DNA from: Polaromonas sp. P2-4
Lineage (GTDB): Bacteria; Pseudomonadota; Gammaproteobacteria; Burkholderiales; Burkholderiaceae_C
Length of the DNA: 64,000 bases
Reading direction: 5' to 3'
Assembly (NCBI GenBank): GCA_024703855.1
Contig: CP087965.1
Coordinates: 1,372,001-1,436,000, forward strand
Of the stretch, positions 47,995-58,440 are shown piece after piece. Position 1 is the first letter of the stretch. Every line of letters begins with the position of its first letter. A program made the position numbers and the translations under genes. The notes under the pieces are model-generated. The model was given only the letters and a program-made list of their open reading frames with translations, did not search any database and was not told where the DNA came from.

Positions 47995-48840
47995 ATGCTT
48001 GACCGAATCAAAGCCTCGCTGCCCTCGCTGGCCCCGGCCGAACAACGCGTGGGTCGGCTGGTGCTGACCGACCCGCGTGCGTTTGCCAACCTGCCCATCA
48101 CCGAGCTGGCCGACCGCTCGCATGTCAGCAAACCGACCGTGGTGCGGTTTTGCCGCAGCATGGGCTACGACGGCCTGAGCGATTTCAAGCTCAAGCTGGC
48201 CGGCACGGTCAGCGAGGGCGTGCCTTTCATTCACCGCAGTGTGGATGCCGACGACAAAACCGGCGATGTGCTCGTGAAGGTGATCGACAACACCGTGGCG
48301 GCGTTTTTGAAGTACCGCAACGATGCCAGCTCGCTGGCCATCGACAGGGCCACGCAGGCGCTGCTGGCAGCGTACAACACCGGCAAACGCATCGAGTTTT
48401 TCGGCGTGGGCAACTCAGGCATCGTGGCGCAGGACGCGCAGCACAAGTTCTTTCGCCTGGGCATTAACACCATTGCCTACAGTGACGGCCACATGCAGGT
48501 CATGAGCGCCTCGCTGCTGGGCCCAGGCGACTGCGTGGTGGTGATTTCCAACTCGGGCCGCACGCGTGACCTGATGGACGCCTGCGACATCGCCCGCAAA
48601 AACGGCGCCACCACCATCGTGATCACCGTCACCGGCTCACCGCTGGCCGCTGCCGGGCACATTCACCTGGCCGCCGATCACCCCGAAGGCTATGACCGCT
48701 ACAGCCCCATGGTTTCGCGCCTGATGCACCTGATGATTGTGGATATTCTGGCGACCTGCGTGGCGTTGCGCATTGGCGCCAAGCTGCAGCCGCTGCTCAA
48801 GGAAATGAAAAACAACCTGCGCAACAAGCGCTACGCCTGA
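47995..48840 (+). CDS. hexR: HexR-type transcriptional regulator (RpiR family)
   Basis: A 281-residue intact protein. N-terminal HTH_6 domain (residues 1-77; recognition helix in SHVSKPTVVRFCRSMGYDG) and C-terminal SIS sugar-phosphate domain with FFGVGNSGIVAQDA and VVISNSGRTRDLMD. In other proteobacteria HexR binds KDPG and represses zwf, edd/eda and related genes, so the position next to zwf fits. The ATG at 47995 lies 7 nt after the palindrome, whose GGGGG tail must act as the ribosome site. Confidence 0.88.
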   Translation: MLDRIKASLPSLAPAEQRVGRLVLTDPRAFANLPITELADRSHVSKPTVVRFCRSMGYDGLSDFKLKLAGTVSEGVPFIHRSVDADDKTGDVLVKVIDNTVAAFLKYRNDASSLAIDRATQALLAAYNTGKRIEFFGVGNSGIVAQDAQHKFFRLGINTIAYSDGHMQVMSASLLGPGDCVVVISNSGRTRDLMDACDIARKNGATTIVITVTGSPLAAAGHIHLAADHPEGYDRYSPMVSRLMHLMIVDILATCVALRIGAKLQPLLKEMKNNLRNKRYA

Positions 48841-48884
48841 GGCATGCGGCAAAAGCTGGTATTTCACCGAAAATCTTGCCGAAA

Positions 48885-48941
48885 AGTGGCTCAAGCCCAA
48901 CAAACACGGGTTCAAGCAGCTATTAAATGAATAGCGTTTTT
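48885..48941 (+). repeat. Dispersed palindromic repeat, copy 8
   Basis: GTGGCTCAAGCCCAACAAAC, CGGGTTCAAGCAGCTATTA, then A/T and ATAGCGTTTTT. It lies between the convergent hexR and M20 genes. Confidence 0.78.
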
Positions 48942-48946
48942 AGTGT

Positions 48947-50271
48947 TCAGACCAGCGGTAGCGAGCGTTCCACGATGCCCGCAAACAGGGCCGAGCCCAG
49001 CGGCAGCACGCTGTCGTTGAAGTCGTAGCAGCTGTTGTGCAAAAGCGGCTGCCCACGCCACCGACGCTTCCACCCTTGCCGTCCGGTAGCTGCTCACCCT
49101 GGCCGAGGCGCAGGTAAGCCCCGGGCTTGACCTTGAGCATGAAAGAGAAATCTTCCGAGCCCATGCTGGGCTCCAGATTGCGCACCACGTTTTCCGGGCC
49201 CACGAGTTGCTCGGCTACCGCCGTGGCCAGCGTGTATTCGGCCGGTGAATTGATGGTGGCCGGGTAAATCCGTTCGTATGTCACGGTTGCCGTGGCGCCA
49301 AAACCCTGCGCCACCGCCGTGCAAAGCGCTGCCAGCCGCTGCTCGACCAGCGCCTGCACCTCGGGCCTGAAGGTGCGCACGGTGCCCACCAGCGTGGCGT
49401 TGCCGGGCACCACGCTCATGGCGCCCAAATCGCCCGCCTGCATGGCACACAGGCTGATCACCGCATTGTCCATGGCCTTGACGTTGCGCGAGACGATGCT
49501 CTGCGCCGCCGTGATGATGTGCGCGGCCACCAGCACCGGGTCCACCGTGAGGTAGGCATGGGCGCCGTGGCCGCCCTTGCCGGTGATTTCAATCGTGACG
49601 CGGTCGGCCGCCGCCATCATGGGCCCAGGGTTGATGCCGATGGTGCCGGGCGGCATCGACGGCCAGTTGTGCATGGCGTAAATGGCCTGCACCGGGAAGC
49701 GTTCAAACAGGCCGTCTTTAATCATCGCCTCGGCCCCGCCGCGGCCCTCTTCGGCGGGCTGAAACACCAGCACCGCATCGCCGGCAAAGTTGCGGCTTTC
49801 GGCCAGGTAGCGGGCAGCGCCCACCAGCATGGTCGTGTGACCATCGTGGCCGCAGCCGTGCATCAGCCCGGGTTTGGAGGACTTCCAGCCGAACTCGTTG
49901 TGCTCGGTCATGGGCAGTGCATCCATGTCGGCCCGCAAGGCCACCATGGGCATGATGCCCGACTTGAACGCTGCGCCGCTTTGCTGGCCCTTGATAACGG
50001 CCACCACACCCGTCTTGCCAATGCCGGTGTGGACCTCGTCAACACCACACAGCTTGAGCGCATGGGCTACACGGCTGGAGGTGTAGACCTCTTCAAAGCC
50101 GAGTTCGGGGTGCGCATGCAAGTCGCGGCGAAAGGCCGTCAGCTCAGGGTGAAATTGCGAAATTTGCGCAAAGGCGCGACCGCTGGCGCGCAACCTGGTG
50201 CCAGCATTACCTATCGAATCTGGTGAGGTGTCCAGCGCGGGAAGGAAAGAAGACTGCAGATCGGTTCGCAT
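48947..50271 (-). CDS. M20 family amidohydrolase, hippurate-hydrolase type (one apparent frameshift)
   Basis: Zinc-dependent amidohydrolase of the HipO/N-acyl-amino-acid hydrolase family. Conserved LRADMDALPM, MHGCGHDGHTTMLVG and FQPAEEGRGGAEAM supply metal ligands; the dimerisation domain includes GKGGHGAHAY. The frame breaks near 49045, and the native end is FNDSVLPLGSALFAG to ERSLPLV with TGA at 48947. An N-terminal extension of about 40 residues precedes the catalytic domain. The substrate (hippurate, N-acetyl amino acid or an auxin conjugate) is not determinable. Confidence 0.87.
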
Positions 50272-50302
50272 GAAAATACCGCCAGATAATTTTGAGACGA
50301 CG

Positions 50303-51161
50303 CTACTTTTTAAGAAGCGTATCAGGCACCAGTGTAACGGGACCATACCAGGCCAAGGTGCTGCTGCGGGTGTTATCCGTATCAGTCATGATGCCAATGG
50401 CGAGTAAGGCGCCTGGCGCTTCGCCAAAGGCCTTTTCATAGTCGGCGCGAATGTCGCGCTCGTAGTCCAGCCAGCGGTTGAGCTGGCCAGGCCCCTGACT
50501 CCAGCACCAGCTTGCGAATACGGTCGGTGCGCGGATTGATGATGACACTGCCCGCCGCACGGCGGTTGCCCCAGACGTACATGAGTGTGGCGTAGGGCAA
50601 TTCCTCGCCCGTCAGCGCCAACGCCAACTCCGACAACATGGCGTTTTTGGCAGAGAATTTGGAACGGTCTCCCTCAAATGCCAGTACCACCCGCACGGGA
50701 GAGTCGTCGCCGTCACGCTGCGTCAGGTCGGCACCTTCAATCAGCGCGGGCACTTTCCAGGAAAAACACAGCTTGCCCAGCGCCGCAGGCTCGGACGCGC
50801 ACCGTTTTTCTCAGCATGCTGGCCGAGGCCACAGCCCTCACCGCCATGGCCGGCCGGCCCTCGGCCCGGGCGGAGGTAAATAGGGTGGGCTGCTTGCCGG
50901 GCAAGCGGTAGTGTTGCCAGGCTGACTGAAAGGCTGGTGCAGGCTCGGTCCGAACGGAAGGTGAGACGGTTGCAGGTCCAGGCAATGCGTGCACGCCAGA
51001 CCGAGGCGCTGACTGAGGAGCTGATTGCGGAGGTAATGAGGCCATCGCCCACGGCGTCGCCTCCAGAGAAACCTCTTTTTCCCCGCCGGTGGCAGGGCGC
51101 ATGCCGTCAACAGCAAAAAAGATAACCGCACAAAACGAATAAAGGCCAGCGGTGCAGGCAT
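50303..51161 (-). CDS. DUF3047 family exported protein (several apparent frameshifts)
   Basis: Matches the DUF3047 pattern: KQPTLFTSARAEGRPAM, FEGDRSKFSAKNAMLSELAL, LPYATLMYVWGNRRAAGS, and ERDIRADYEKAFGE followed by IGIMTDTDNT. A signal-like start at 51161 (AFIRFVRLSFLLLTACALPPA) gives a probable export signal, possibly lipoprotein. Frames break near 51080, 50790 and 50500. Function unknown. It lies downstream of the porin on the same strand but after a strong terminator. Confidence 0.72.
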
Positions 51162-51274
51162 TTTGCGGTGGTCGGCAAGGAATACATGAAAGACATGGGT
51201 CAAAAAAACCAGTGATGGGCGGGCAGACCGCGGGGCTAAAAATACAGCTGACCACACTCAAAAAAAAACCGTAC

Positions 51275-51315
51275 AAAAAAACCCCGCCGTGTTGCCACGG
51301 CGGGGTTTTAATTTT
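51275..51315. terminator. Strong terminator after the porin gene
   Basis: AAAACCCCGCCGTG stem, short TTGC loop, CACGGCGGGGTTTT, with A and T runs on both sides. It ends the porin transcript on the minus strand. Confidence 0.92.
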
Positions 51316-51348
51316 CTGTCTCGTCAGCTAGCGTTTGCTAGCAGAAGA

Positions 51349-52447
51349 TTAGAAGTTGTGGACCAGGCCCAGAGCGTAGCCGGTGCGCTTCGTATCGGCA
51401 GTACTGGTAGTAGTGAGTGCGGCTGCAACGTTCTTGTCCTGACCGACTGCAGCGTACACGTAGGTGCGCTTGCTCAGGTCATAGGTGGTACTGAGTTGGA
51501 AACCACGGGATTTGACCGAGGTTTCTGCCACGCCAGCAGCAGGCGTCGTTTTGATCTTGCCTGCCGGAAACCGTCACGTAAGGCGTGAAAGCACCCATTG
51601 GGAACTTGGAACCCAGTTCCCATGAACGGGATTTAACTTCTTGACCAGCCACCAGATTGTTTTTGAGCTTGGAGTTTTCAAACTGGAAGTATGGGACAGC
51701 CACGCCCAGGTTGTAGCTCACAGCAAAAGCCACGTCATTGACTTTGGCGTTCGTTGCAGGAACAGCAGCTGGAGCTTGCAATTTGCCTTGACCCAGTGCG
51801 AGCAAAGCGCTCACAGGGCCATTGTTGTAGCCAACGCCACCGATCCAGCCGGTGGTTTTCGTAACTGTGGATGTAGCAGCAACGCCAGTGTTGATGTCGG
51901 TTTTCTCATGCGTGGTGCCGATACGGAAATCCAGGCCGCCAAACGATGGGGAGCGATAGCCGATGGAGTTTTCCGAACGTGGGCCCAGACCGCGGTTAGC
52001 AGAAGAACCGTGGACGCCAGCCAGGAAGTCACCGCCAGCAACGCCAGCAGTAGCCACGCTGTAGCCACGGACATCGTCAAAGGTGTTCAGGTAGGTACCG
52101 ATGGTGGCAGAACTGAAAGCGCCTTGCAGTTGCAAAATGGCGGTGCGGGTCAAGCCGAAGGTGCCGAAGCCGCCGCTGGTGGTGCGGTCAGGGTTCACAG
52201 CGGTTTCGATGTTGAAGTTGGCTTTCAGGCCGCCACCGAGGTCTTCAGAACCGCGAACGCCCAGACGGCCGCCGGTACGGGTGCCTTGTGCGCCAGCCAG
52301 GCTGGTGCTTTTAGTCGTTGCCGGGCCTTGCGTGGTTTTGCTGAAAGCCGCGCCGAGGTCCAGGCGACCGTACAGGGTCACAGAAGATTGGGCAGAAGCT
52401 GCGCCTACAACTGCGAGTGCAGCCAAAGCAACTAGGGATTTTTTCAT
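51349..52447 (-). CDS. Gram-negative porin (Omp32-like; one apparent frameshift)
   Basis: Trimeric general porin of the betaproteobacterial type. A Sec signal (MKKSLVALAALAVVGAASAQ) precedes SSVTLYGRLDLGAAF, the first strand. GGRLGVRGSEDLGGGLKA and FNIET follow, with the last strand YALGLVHNF ending in Phe as required by the BAM complex. The frame breaks near 51560, where one base is missing in the TCCGGCAGGC stretch. ATG at 52447 with a GGAGAAA ribosome site. About 365 aa. Monocistronic because of the terminator. Confidence 0.92.
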
Positions 52448-52775
52448 TACGAGTTTCTCCAAGGTTAAACGTAGGGCTCCAGGACTTATGGATCCCCGGG
52501 CCAACCTCCATTTAGGAAGTTGTATGTATTGCAACAGAGGCGGCGCGCTTAGGCAAAGAAATTGCCGGCAAAAGGCGTTTTCGTTGCAACCGTGCAACAA
52601 AGCGCAAGCTACTGTGGGAGTGACACCACAAACCCGCTTTTGAGCTTGGCGGATCAAATGCCCTTCAATTTTTTCAGCAATGACATTTCAACTGCGCGCA
52701 GTAGCTGAAAGTTGAAGGGAAAAATTGGAGCGACTAAACTTTACTTTTCCCCCAATCCCACAGAATGCCCCAGCC
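52448..52775. other. Divergent intergenic region porin / coq7
   Basis: A 328-nt gap. It must carry the porin promoter and a long leader for it, and the coq7 promoter. It contains an inverted GTTGCA pair (CGTTGCAACCGTGCAAC, near 52582-52598) that could be an operator. No reading frame with a neighbour-like codon pattern is present. Confidence 0.4.
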
Positions 52776-53393
52776 ATGGATGTTTTGCTCAACGCCACTG
52801 ACAACGCACTGCGTACCCTGTTTGCCAAGCCCCGCGCCAGCCGGGCCTGTCCGACTGTGGCCGAGCAAAGCACGCAGCTAACGACCCAGGAGCAGGCCAA
52901 GGCAGGTGCGCTGATGCGCATCAACCATGTGGGCGAGGTCTGTGCGCAGGCGCTGTACGCCGCGCAGGCGCTGGGTACCCGCGATCCTGCCCTGCGTCAG
53001 CATTTCCTGGAAGCCAGCCGCGAAGAAGGCGATCACCTGGCCTGGACCAAGGGCCGGCTGGACGAGCTGGGCGCACGGCCTTCACTGCTCAACCCCTTGT
53101 GGTACGCAGGTGCTTTCGGGCTGGGCCTGGTTGCCAGCCGCCTAGGCGACCGGCTCAGCCTCGGATTTGTGGTGGAAACTGAACGGCAGGTTGAGGCCCA
53201 CTTGGCGACTCATCTGGAAAAACTGCCCGAGGGCGACCACGAATCACGCGCCATCGTGGCGCAAATGAAGGACGATGAAGCGCTGCATGCGCGGGCAGCA
53301 GAGGACGCAGGCGCGCTGCAGCTACCGGCACCGGTCAAGACGCTCATGCGCCTGGCGGCCAAGGTCATGACGACCACTGCGCACTACATCTGA
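52776..53393 (+). CDS. coq7: Coq7, 2-polyprenyl-3-methyl-6-methoxy-1,4-benzoquinol hydroxylase
   Basis: Di-iron hydroxylase of ubiquinone synthesis; membrane-associated. Intact, 205 aa. Iron ligands in [29 protein letters not shown] and [12 protein letters not shown]. The ATG at 52776 was preferred over an upstream start 17 codons earlier that lacks a ribosome site. Membrane-contact helix [14 protein letters not shown]. Confidence 0.93.
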   Translation: MDVLLNATDNALRTLFAKPRASRACPTVAEQSTQLTTQEQAKAGALMRINHVGEVCAQALYAAQALGTRDPALRQHFLEASREEGDHLAWTKGRLDELGARPSLLNPLWYAGAFGLGLVASRLGDRLSLGFVVETERQVEAHLATHLEKLPEGDHESRAIVAQMKDDEALHARAAEDAGALQLPAPVKTLMRLAAKVMTTTAHYI

Positions 53394-53403
53394 CACCCCT
53401 GCC

Positions 53404-53862
53404 TCAAGCTTCCACAAGCTCAAAACTGGTGGTGATCTCCGCCGTTTTGCCCAGCATGATGGTGGCCGAGCAGTATTTGTCGTGACTCATGGCAATGGCG
53501 CGTTCAACGGCGCTGATGGCCAGGCCGCGCCCCGTCACCACAAAATGCATGTGGATTTTGGTAAAGACCTTGGGGTCAACCGGCGCCCTTTCGGAACTCA
53601 GCTTGACCGAGCAGCCCCGCACATCATGGCGGCCGCGCTTCAAAATCAGCACCACGTCATAGGCCGTGCAGCCGCCGGTGCCCGCCAGCACGGTTTCCAT
53701 GGGGCGAGGTGCCAGGTTGGCGCCGCCGTTTTCCGGCTTGTCGGCATCGGGCGCGCCGTCCATCAGCAGGGTGTGGCCGCTGCCGGTTTCGGCGAGAAAG
53801 GTCATGCCGGAGCGTGACCCGGTTGCTGCGCTGTTGCCCGTCCAGCTCACTGTGCATTCCAT
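53404..53862 (-). CDS. OsmC family protein (YhfA-like)
   Basis: A 152-residue OsmC-fold protein, intact. The two redox Cys are in GTGGCTAYDVV and HDKYCSATIML. The family reduces organic hydroperoxides, but the YhfA subgroup has an unproven role. AAGGAG lies 8 nt before the ATG at 53862, so I reject the GTG three codons upstream. Convergent with coq7. Confidence 0.88.
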   Translation of the reverse strand: MECTVSWTGNSAATGSRSGMTFLAETGSGHTLLMDGAPDADKPENGGANLAPRPMETVLAGTGGCTAYDVVLILKRGRHDVRGCSVKLSSERAPVDPKVFTKIHMHFVVTGRGLAISAVERAIAMSHDKYCSATIMLGKTAEITTSFELVEA

Positions 53863-53930
53863 AAACGGCACTCCTTATACATAAAATTTATTACTAAACT
53901 GGGGAAATGTCGAATTTCCGCCACAAAATA

Positions 53931-53960
53931 TTGTGCAGCGCAACATTGCTCCGCTATACT
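53931..53960 (+). promoter_or_regulatory. Sigma70-like promoter of a candidate small RNA
   Basis: TTGTGC (53931-53936), 18-base spacer, TATACT (53955-53960). Predicted start about 53967. Confidence 0.45.
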
Positions 53961-53966
53961 GAAATC

Positions 53967-54080
53967 ATCGCATTAATACAAAATGAACGACGAGTTCTCG
54001 TATTTTTGCACTGGTTGTCTCCTCCACCTCCTCTAAGGGTGGATTTACAGGCCCAGACCGCAAGGTCTGGGCCTTTTTCT
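53967..54080 (+). ncRNA. Candidate small RNA with exposed CCUC loop, upstream of ilvA
   Basis: A ~115-nt predicted transcript between OsmC and ilvA. After a 5' single-stranded part comes a hairpin CTCCACC / GGTGGA whose loop shows TCCTC, an anti-Shine-Dalgarno sequence. Then a strong terminator AGGCCCAGACC-GCAA-GGTCTGGGCCT followed by TTTTCT (54049-54080). This is the classic layout of a base-pairing sRNA. An alternative is a leader peptide [17 protein letters not shown] with four CTC leucine codons before the terminator; it has no ribosome site. Confidence 0.5.
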
Positions 54081-54139
54081 TGCCCACTATGATGTTGGTT
54101 GTGAGGTGCTGTTGCACCCTACCGAAGCTGCGAGAAAAA

Positions 54140-55745
54140 ATGCCAACCCACACCCAAGCCGCCAAAAAAACCTCTGGCAAAGGGCTCAAGCCCGCCGACT
54201 ACCTGAAAAAAATCCTCACGGCACGCGTTTATGACGTGGCGGTCGAGTCGGCACTGGAGCCGGCCAAAAACCTGAGCCAGCGCCTGAAGAACACCGTACT
54301 GCTCAAGCGTGAAGACCAGCAGCCGGTGTTCAGCTTCAAGCTGCGCGGCGCCTACAACAAGATGGCGCATTTAAGCGCCGCCCAGCTCAAAAAGGCGTGA
54401 TTTGCGCCTCGGCCGGCAACCACGCGCAGGGTGTGGCGCTGAGCGCGAAAAAGCTTGGCACGCGTGCCGTGGTGGTCATGCCGACGACCACGCCGCAGGT
54501 CAAGATCGATGCGGTCAAAGGCTGGGGATCTGACGCAGTCGAAGTGGTGCTGCACGGCGACAGCTACTCGGATGCCTACACCCATGCAGTGGCGCTTGAG
54601 AAAAAGCGCGGCCTGGCGTTTGTGCACCCGTTTGACGACCCGGACGTGATTGCCGGCCAGGGCACGATTGCCATGGAAATCCTGATGCAGCTGCAAACCC
54701 TGGGCTCCAGCCGGCTCGATGCGGTGTTTGTGGCCATAGGCGGCGGCGGCTTGATCTCCGGCGTGGCCAACTACATCAAGGCGGTGCGGCCCGAGATCAA
54801 GGTGATTGGCGTGCAGATGAACGACTCCGACGCGATGATGCAGTCGGTGAGCGCGAAAAAGCGCGTCACGCTGAACGACGTGGGCCTGTTTTCAGACGGC
54901 ACGGCCGTCAAGCTGGTGGGCGAAGAGACCTTTCGCATCAGCCGCGAACTGGTGGATGAGTTCATCACCGTCGATACCGACGCGGTCTGCGCCGCCATCA
55001 AGGATGTGTTTGTGGACACGCGCAGCATCGTGGAGCCGGCCGGTGCGCTGGCGGTGGCGGCCATCAAGCAGTATGTAGCCACGCACAAGACCAAGGGCGA
55101 AACCTACGCCGCGATTTTGTGCGGCGCCAACATGAACTTCGACCGCCTGCGCTTTGTGGCCGAACGGGCCGAAGTGGGCGAGGAACGCGAAGCGCTGTTT
55201 GCCGTGACGATTCCTGAAGAGCGCGGCAGCTTCCGGCGCTTTTGTGAGCTGATTGGCGAGCTGCCCGGCGGCCCTGCGCAGCGTGACCGAATTCAATTAC
55301 CGCATCAATGACGCTGCCCAGGCCCATGTGTTTGTCGGCCTGACCACCTCGGCCAAGGGCGAAAGCAGCAAAATCGCCGCCAATTTTTCACGCCACAACT
55401 TCAAGGCGCTTGACCTCACGCACGACGAGCTGGCCAAGGAACACATCCGCCACATGGTGGGCGGGCACAGTGCGCTATCAAAAGATGAGCGCTTGCTGCG
55501 CTTCGTGTTTCCCCGAACGGCCTGGTGCGCTGATGAAATTTCTCTCGCATATGCGGCCGAACTGGAACATCAGCCTGTTTCACTACCGCAACCAGGGCGC
55601 CGACTACGGCCGCATTCTGGTGGGCTTGCAGGTGCCCACGACCGACAACAAGGCTTTCAAGGCCTTTCTCGACACGCTGGGCTATCCCCATGTGGAAGAA
55701 ACCGACAACCCGGTGTACCGGCTGTTTTTGCAAAGCTCACCGTGA
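54140..55745 (+). CDS. ilvA: Threonine ammonia-lyase IlvA, biosynthetic (three apparent frameshifts)
   Basis: Converts threonine to 2-oxobutyrate, the first step of isoleucine synthesis. PLP Lys in [29 protein letters not shown]; the Gly-rich phosphate loop [13 protein letters not shown]-terminal ACT-like regulatory domains ([32 protein letters not shown]). Frames break near 54395, 55275 and 55515. About 535 aa once joined. It lies 60 nt after the candidate small RNA terminator. Confidence 0.92.
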
Positions 55746-55972
55746 CCGAACTGCCCAACTCATCGGTGTGCCTGCGCTGCGGTGCCGGTTTTCGCTGCGG
55801 CATGGTCGCTGGCGACGCCGAATGCTGGTGCGTCCAGTTGCCCCTTGTGATGCCTGTGCCTTCCTCCCGCGCTCCTGACAACAAGGCGGCATCCTGTTTT
55901 TGCCCGGCCTGCCTCAAGCTCATAACTCATGAACAAACCCGCCCTGGAACTCCTGAGCCTGCCCGCGATTGA
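55742..55972 (+). CDS. Small cysteine-rich CWC-like protein
   Basis: A 76-residue protein. It begins with a GTG overlapping the ilvA stop and contains [16 protein letters not shown] and CFCPACL, the spacing of the Cys-rich CWC family (probable zinc binding). Function unknown. Its last ~15 codons overlap the cobT start in another frame; the native end may be nearer 55930 if there is a read error. Confidence 0.6.
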   Translation: MTELPNSSVCLRCGAGFRCGMVAGDAECWCVQLPLVMPVPSSRAPDNKAASCFCPACLKLITHEQTRPGTPEPARD

Positions 55973-56991
55973 GCCTACAGCGGACCTCCTGCTGGAGGCC
56001 AGGTTGCGGCACAAGATTGACCACAAGACCAAACCCTTGGGCGCGCTTGGGGTTCTGGAAGACCTGGCGCTGCAGCTGGGCCTGATCCAGCGGCAGGAAA
56101 CCGTCACGCTGAACAACCCGCAGATGGTGGTGTTTGCGGCCGACCACGGTATTGCCGCGGAAGGCGTTTCAGCCTATCCGCAGGCCGTCACGGTGCAAAT
56201 GGTGGGCAACATGCTGGCTGGCGGGGCCGCCATCAATGTGTTTGCGCGCCAGCATGGCTTTGCGCTGCAGGTGGTGGATGCTGGTGTGGCGGCTGACCTG
56301 CCTGTGCATCCGCAGCTGCTGCAGCGCAAGATTGCGCAGGGCACGCGCAACCTGTGCATTGAGCCCGCCATGTCGCCCGCGCAGGCCCATGCAGCGCTGC
56401 AAGCCGGCAGGGAAATCGTCCAGAGCCTGTCTGGCAATGTGGTGGCCTTTGGCGAGATGGGCATTGCCAACACCTCGGCGGCATCCCTGCTGCTGGCGCG
56501 GCTGACGGGCGCGACAATTGACGATGCAACGGGACGCGGCACCGGCCTGAACGACCAGCAACTGATGCGCAAACGCGAAGTGCTCACACGCGCCCTGGCA
56601 CGTCACCCCAACGCCACCCGGCCTATCGATGTGTTGGCCGCCCTGGGGGGCTTTGAAATCGCCATGATGACCGGCGCCATGCTGCAAGCAGCCAGCGAGC
56701 GCGGCGTGATACTGGTGGACGGCTTTATCGCAGGTAGCGCTGCGCTGGTCGCCCACGCTTTGGTGCCGCAGGTGCTTGATTACATGGTGTTTTGCCACCG
56801 CTCGGACGAGCACGGCCACCGCCTGCTGTTGGCACACCTCAAGGCCAAGCCGCTGCTTGAACTAGGGCTCAGGCTGGGCGAAGGCACGGGGCGCGCTGCT
56901 GGCCTGGCCGCTGGTGCAGTCAGCGGCGCATTTTCTGAACGAGATGGCGAGTTTTGACTCGGCCGGCGTGAGCGGAAAAGAAGACGTTTGA
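55929..56991 (+). CDS. cobT: CobT, nicotinate-nucleotide-dimethylbenzimidazole phosphoribosyltransferase (one apparent frameshift)
   Basis: Makes alpha-ribazole phosphate for the lower ligand of cobalamin. [30 protein letters not shown] and the catalytic-Glu region LGEGTGALLAW are seen. The last is interrupted near 56890 by one surplus G; the native protein ends with [12 protein letters not shown] at 56991. About 353 aa. First of cobT-cobS-cobC. Confidence 0.93.
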
Positions 56992-57025
56992 ACCGGCCAT
57001 GAAGCTCCATGATGTCCATTAGTCA

Positions 57026-57857
57026 GTGCGCGAGTACCTGCTCGCCGTGCAATTTTTCACCCGCATCCCCATCACCGGGCGGCTGGCCGACTGGGTGGGC
57101 TACAGCCCCGAGCTGCTGCGCGCCAGCGCCGGCCACTTTCCGGGTGTGGGCGTTCTGGTGGGAATTGTGGCGGCGGCGGCCTATGCGCTGCTGCAGGCTG
57201 TGCTGCCCGACACCCCCTTCGCGCCGCTGGTAGCGGCGGCGCTGTCTACCGTGGCCACGGTGCTGCTGACGGGCGGTTTTCATGAAGACGGCCTGGCCGA
57301 TGTGGCCGATGGCTTGGGCGGCAGCCATGGCCCCAACGCAAAGAGCGCGCTGGAGATCATGAAGGACTCGCGTGTGGGTGCTTTTGGCGCGATGGCGCTG
57401 GCGCTGGCCCTGCTGTGCAAACTGGCGCTGCTGGCGCTTTTGGGTTCGGTGGAAGGCGTACCCCTTGACTGGGCTGAGGCACCCTTTAGCAGTTGGTACG
57501 TTTGCACCGCTCTGCTGACGGGTCATGTCGTGTCGCGCGGTTTGCCGCTGCTGCTGGTTCTGCCTGCTGCCGCATGTGGGCGACACGGCGACGTCCAAAT
57601 CGAAGCCACTGGCCGATCAAATCTCGCTGGGCAGCCTGGCGGTCGCATTCGCATGGTGTTTTGTTGTGCTAGCTCTTGCCAGTCTTGCACTGGAAGCTAC
57701 CAATTTGATAGTAGCCTGCAGTTTTTCCGTGCTCGCGCTGCTGTGGATGGCTAGGCTCTTCATGCGGCGCCTGCAGGGCTTCACCGGCGATTGCCTGGGG
57801 GCCACGCAGCAGGTCTGCGAGATTGCTTTTTACCTGGGTCTGGCGGTGAGTTTGTGA
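57026..57857 (+). CDS. cobS: CobS, adenosylcobinamide-GDP ribazoletransferase (one apparent frameshift)
   Basis: Membrane enzyme that joins alpha-ribazole to adenosylcobinamide-GDP. VQFFTRIPI near the start, GGFHEDGLADVADGLGG with the conserved Asp residues, LKDSRVGAFG-like MKDSRVGAFGAMA, and the C-terminal GFTGDCLGATQQVCEI. The frame breaks near 57565. The start at 57026 is a GTG (GTGCGCGAG); the natural start is uncertain because an ATG-led frame a few codons upstream is out of phase. Confidence 0.88.
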
Positions 57858-57876
57858 ACACAAAAGCACAACGCCC

Positions 57877-58430
57877 ATGAAGCTCTGGCTGGTTCGCCAC
57901 GCACGGCCGCTGATCGAGGCGGGCGTCTGCTACGGCCGACTGGATATGGCGGCCGACGCGCAAGCCACCCGGCTTTGCGCCCAAGCACTGGCCCAGACGC
58001 TGCCCGCGGGGGTCGCTCTGGTCACCTCGCCGCTACAAAGATGTGAGCAGCTTGCGCAGGTGCTGCTTGGGCTGCGGCCCGATTTGACTTGCAAAAAGAC
58101 CCGCGCCTGCAGGAAATGGACTTCGGCGATTGGGAGGGCCGACGCTGGGACGCGATAGGCCAGTCGGCGCTGGAGGCCTGGGTTGCCGACTTTGCCCGGC
58201 ACAGGCCGGGCGGCGGCGAATCGGTGCAGAGGTTTATGCAGCGGGTTGCCGCCGTATGGGATGAACTTTGGGCCGGGACACCCGTCCCGCTGACCGACAC
58301 CGTCTGGATCACCCACGCCGGCGTGATGCGCGCCGCTACGCTGCTGCAAAGCGGCCTGCGGCAGATCAGCCAAGCCGAGCAGTGGCCGACGGCCACACCC
58401 GGCTTTGACGAATGGCGCGTGCTGGCCTGA
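57877..58430 (+). CDS. cobC: CobC-type alpha-ribazole phosphatase, histidine phosphatase family (one apparent frameshift)
   Basis: Dephosphorylates alpha-ribazole phosphate or cobalamin phosphate. Catalytic RHA in WLVRHARP (His8), SPLQRCEQLA, EMDFGDWEGR and the second His in WITHAGVMRA. The frame breaks near 58092. About 185 aa. It follows cobS by 19 nt. A second, damaged copy lies at 60020-60389, after a multicopper oxidase remnant. Confidence 0.85.
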
Positions 58431-58440
58431 CAGGCCTTGC

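Noticed and set aside
47757..48002. ORF between zwf and hexR
   Set aside because: It lies in the palindromic repeat and has no codon pattern or homologue that I recognise.
57688..57725. A ninth copy of the dispersed repeat inside cobS (GCTACCAATTTGATAGTAGC)
   Set aside because: Only the short CTA/TAG palindrome matches; the AGCCC and GGGCGCAAGC blocks are missing.
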